Positions 63,608 through 64,000 of a stretch of 64,000 nucleotides of DNA are shown here, one piece after another. The stretch's first letter is position 1. Each line of letters opens with the position of its first letter. A model generated the notes under the pieces. That model worked only from the letters and a program-made list of their open reading frames with translations. It had not been told where the DNA came from and made no database searches. The position numbers were made by a program, and so were the translations under genes. This DNA comes from Paracoccus endophyticus (GTDB lineage Bacteria > Pseudomonadota > Alphaproteobacteria > Rhodobacterales > Rhodobacteraceae), in the NCBI RefSeq assembly GCF_003286075.1, contig NZ_QLUV01000004.1, forward strand, positions 1 through 64,000, written 5' to 3'.

Positions 63608-64000
63608 GTGGCCAAGACGACCGAAGACATCGACGACAGCTCGGCCCCGCTGATCGAGCATCTGGCCGAGCTGCGCAACCGCCTGATCTGGTCGGTGCTG
63701 GCCTTCGTGATCGCGGCGGTCCTGTGCTATTTCGTCTGGCAGCCGGTCTTCAACGTCCTGACGCATCCGATCTGTGGCGCCCTGGCCAAGCGCGGGCAGG
63801 AATGCGGCCTGATCATGCTGAAGGTGCAGGAAGGGTTCTTCCTGGCCATGCAGATCGCGATGTTCGGCGGCTTCATCCTGGCCTTCCCGGTGATCGCCTA
63901 TCAGCTGTGGCGCTTTGTCGCGCCGGGGCTGTACCGGTCGGAACGACAGGCGTTCCTGCCGTTCCTGGTCGCATCCCCCGTGATGTTCATGCTGGGCGGC
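63608..64000 (+). CDS. tatC: Sec-independent translocase subunit TatC (5' part)
   Basis: The reading frame from a GTG at 63608 gives 131 codons before the window ends. It begins [20 protein letters not shown], and the TatC signature [13 protein letters not shown] (E-L-R-x-R), a first TM helix, the periplasmic loop with [16 protein letters not shown] and the second hydrophobic segment followed by [17 protein letters not shown] are all present. This is the conserved N-terminal half. The gene continues beyond position 64000. Confidence 0.95.
   Translation, partial: MAKTTEDIDDSSAPLIEHLAELRNRLIWSVLAFVIAAVLCYFVWQPVFNVLTHPICGALAKRGQECGLIMLKVQEGFFLAMQIAMFGGFILAFPVIAYQLWRFVAPGLYRSERQAFLPFLVASPVMFMLGG

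Overview
The window is about 64 kb of GC-rich DNA with dense, short-gapped gene strings, from an alphaproteobacterium of the Rhodobacteraceae, most likely Paracoccus or a near relative. The placement rests on gene content and order (lptF-lptG-lptD-surA-pdxA-ksgA, prfA-prmC-DUF4167, tatABC, glnB-glnA, rpsF-rpsR-rplI) and on protein character, not on a database search. No insertion sequence, prophage, CRISPR array or rRNA is visible. There is one tRNA (Leu, anticodon TAG).

Layout. 1-4.1 kb: greA, a membrane protein of unknown function, a GNAT acetyltransferase and rmuC. 4.2-11.1 kb: six genes, all on the minus strand and tightly packed, that do not belong to a system I can name. They run from a 746-residue protein with a carboxypeptidase-regulatory-like domain, through three uncharacterised Cys-rich proteins (two perhaps of lipid-binding TULIP type), to a protein resembling DMATS aromatic prenyltransferases and a squalene-cyclase-repeat protein. 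This is the best candidate for an undescribed system. 11.6-32.9 kb: a complete phenylacetate (paa) catabolic island. It holds the PaaX and PaaR regulators, CoA ligase PaaK, epoxidase PaaABCDE, an additional ferritin-like protein, isomerase PaaG, ring-opening PaaZ, thiolase PaaJ, thioesterases PaaI and PaaY, aldehyde dehydrogenase PaaN, a LivJHMGF-type ABC importer and a fused hydratase/3-hydroxyacyl-CoA dehydrogenase standing in for PaaF and PaaH. Two TetR-type palindromes, before paaJ and between paaG and paaN, tie the parts into one regulon.

32.9-46.6 kb: mainly housekeeping. An isolated divergent fliG, purB, a heme-dependent N-demethylase-like gene, glnB-glnA, an NAD(P)HX repair enzyme with an in-frame insertion, tRNA-Leu, trigger factor, a YihY/BrkB membrane protein, two small or unknown proteins, the S6-S18-L9 operon and a periplasmic YceI protein. 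46.6-54.6 kb: a diheme cytochrome c peroxidase with a convincing FNR-type promoter, prfA-prmC, a DUF4167 protein, ksgA, pdxA and surA. 54.6-64 kb: LPS transport genes lptD-lptG-lptF, pepA-holC, a retropepsin-like membrane protease and tatA-tatB-tatC, with tatC cut by the window end.

Most gene groups end in strong GC hairpins. Many starts use ATGA, GTGA or TGATG overlaps, so translational coupling is common. Functions are assigned by recognising protein families in the translations. Promoters, operators and hairpins were found by eye and not scored by any program.
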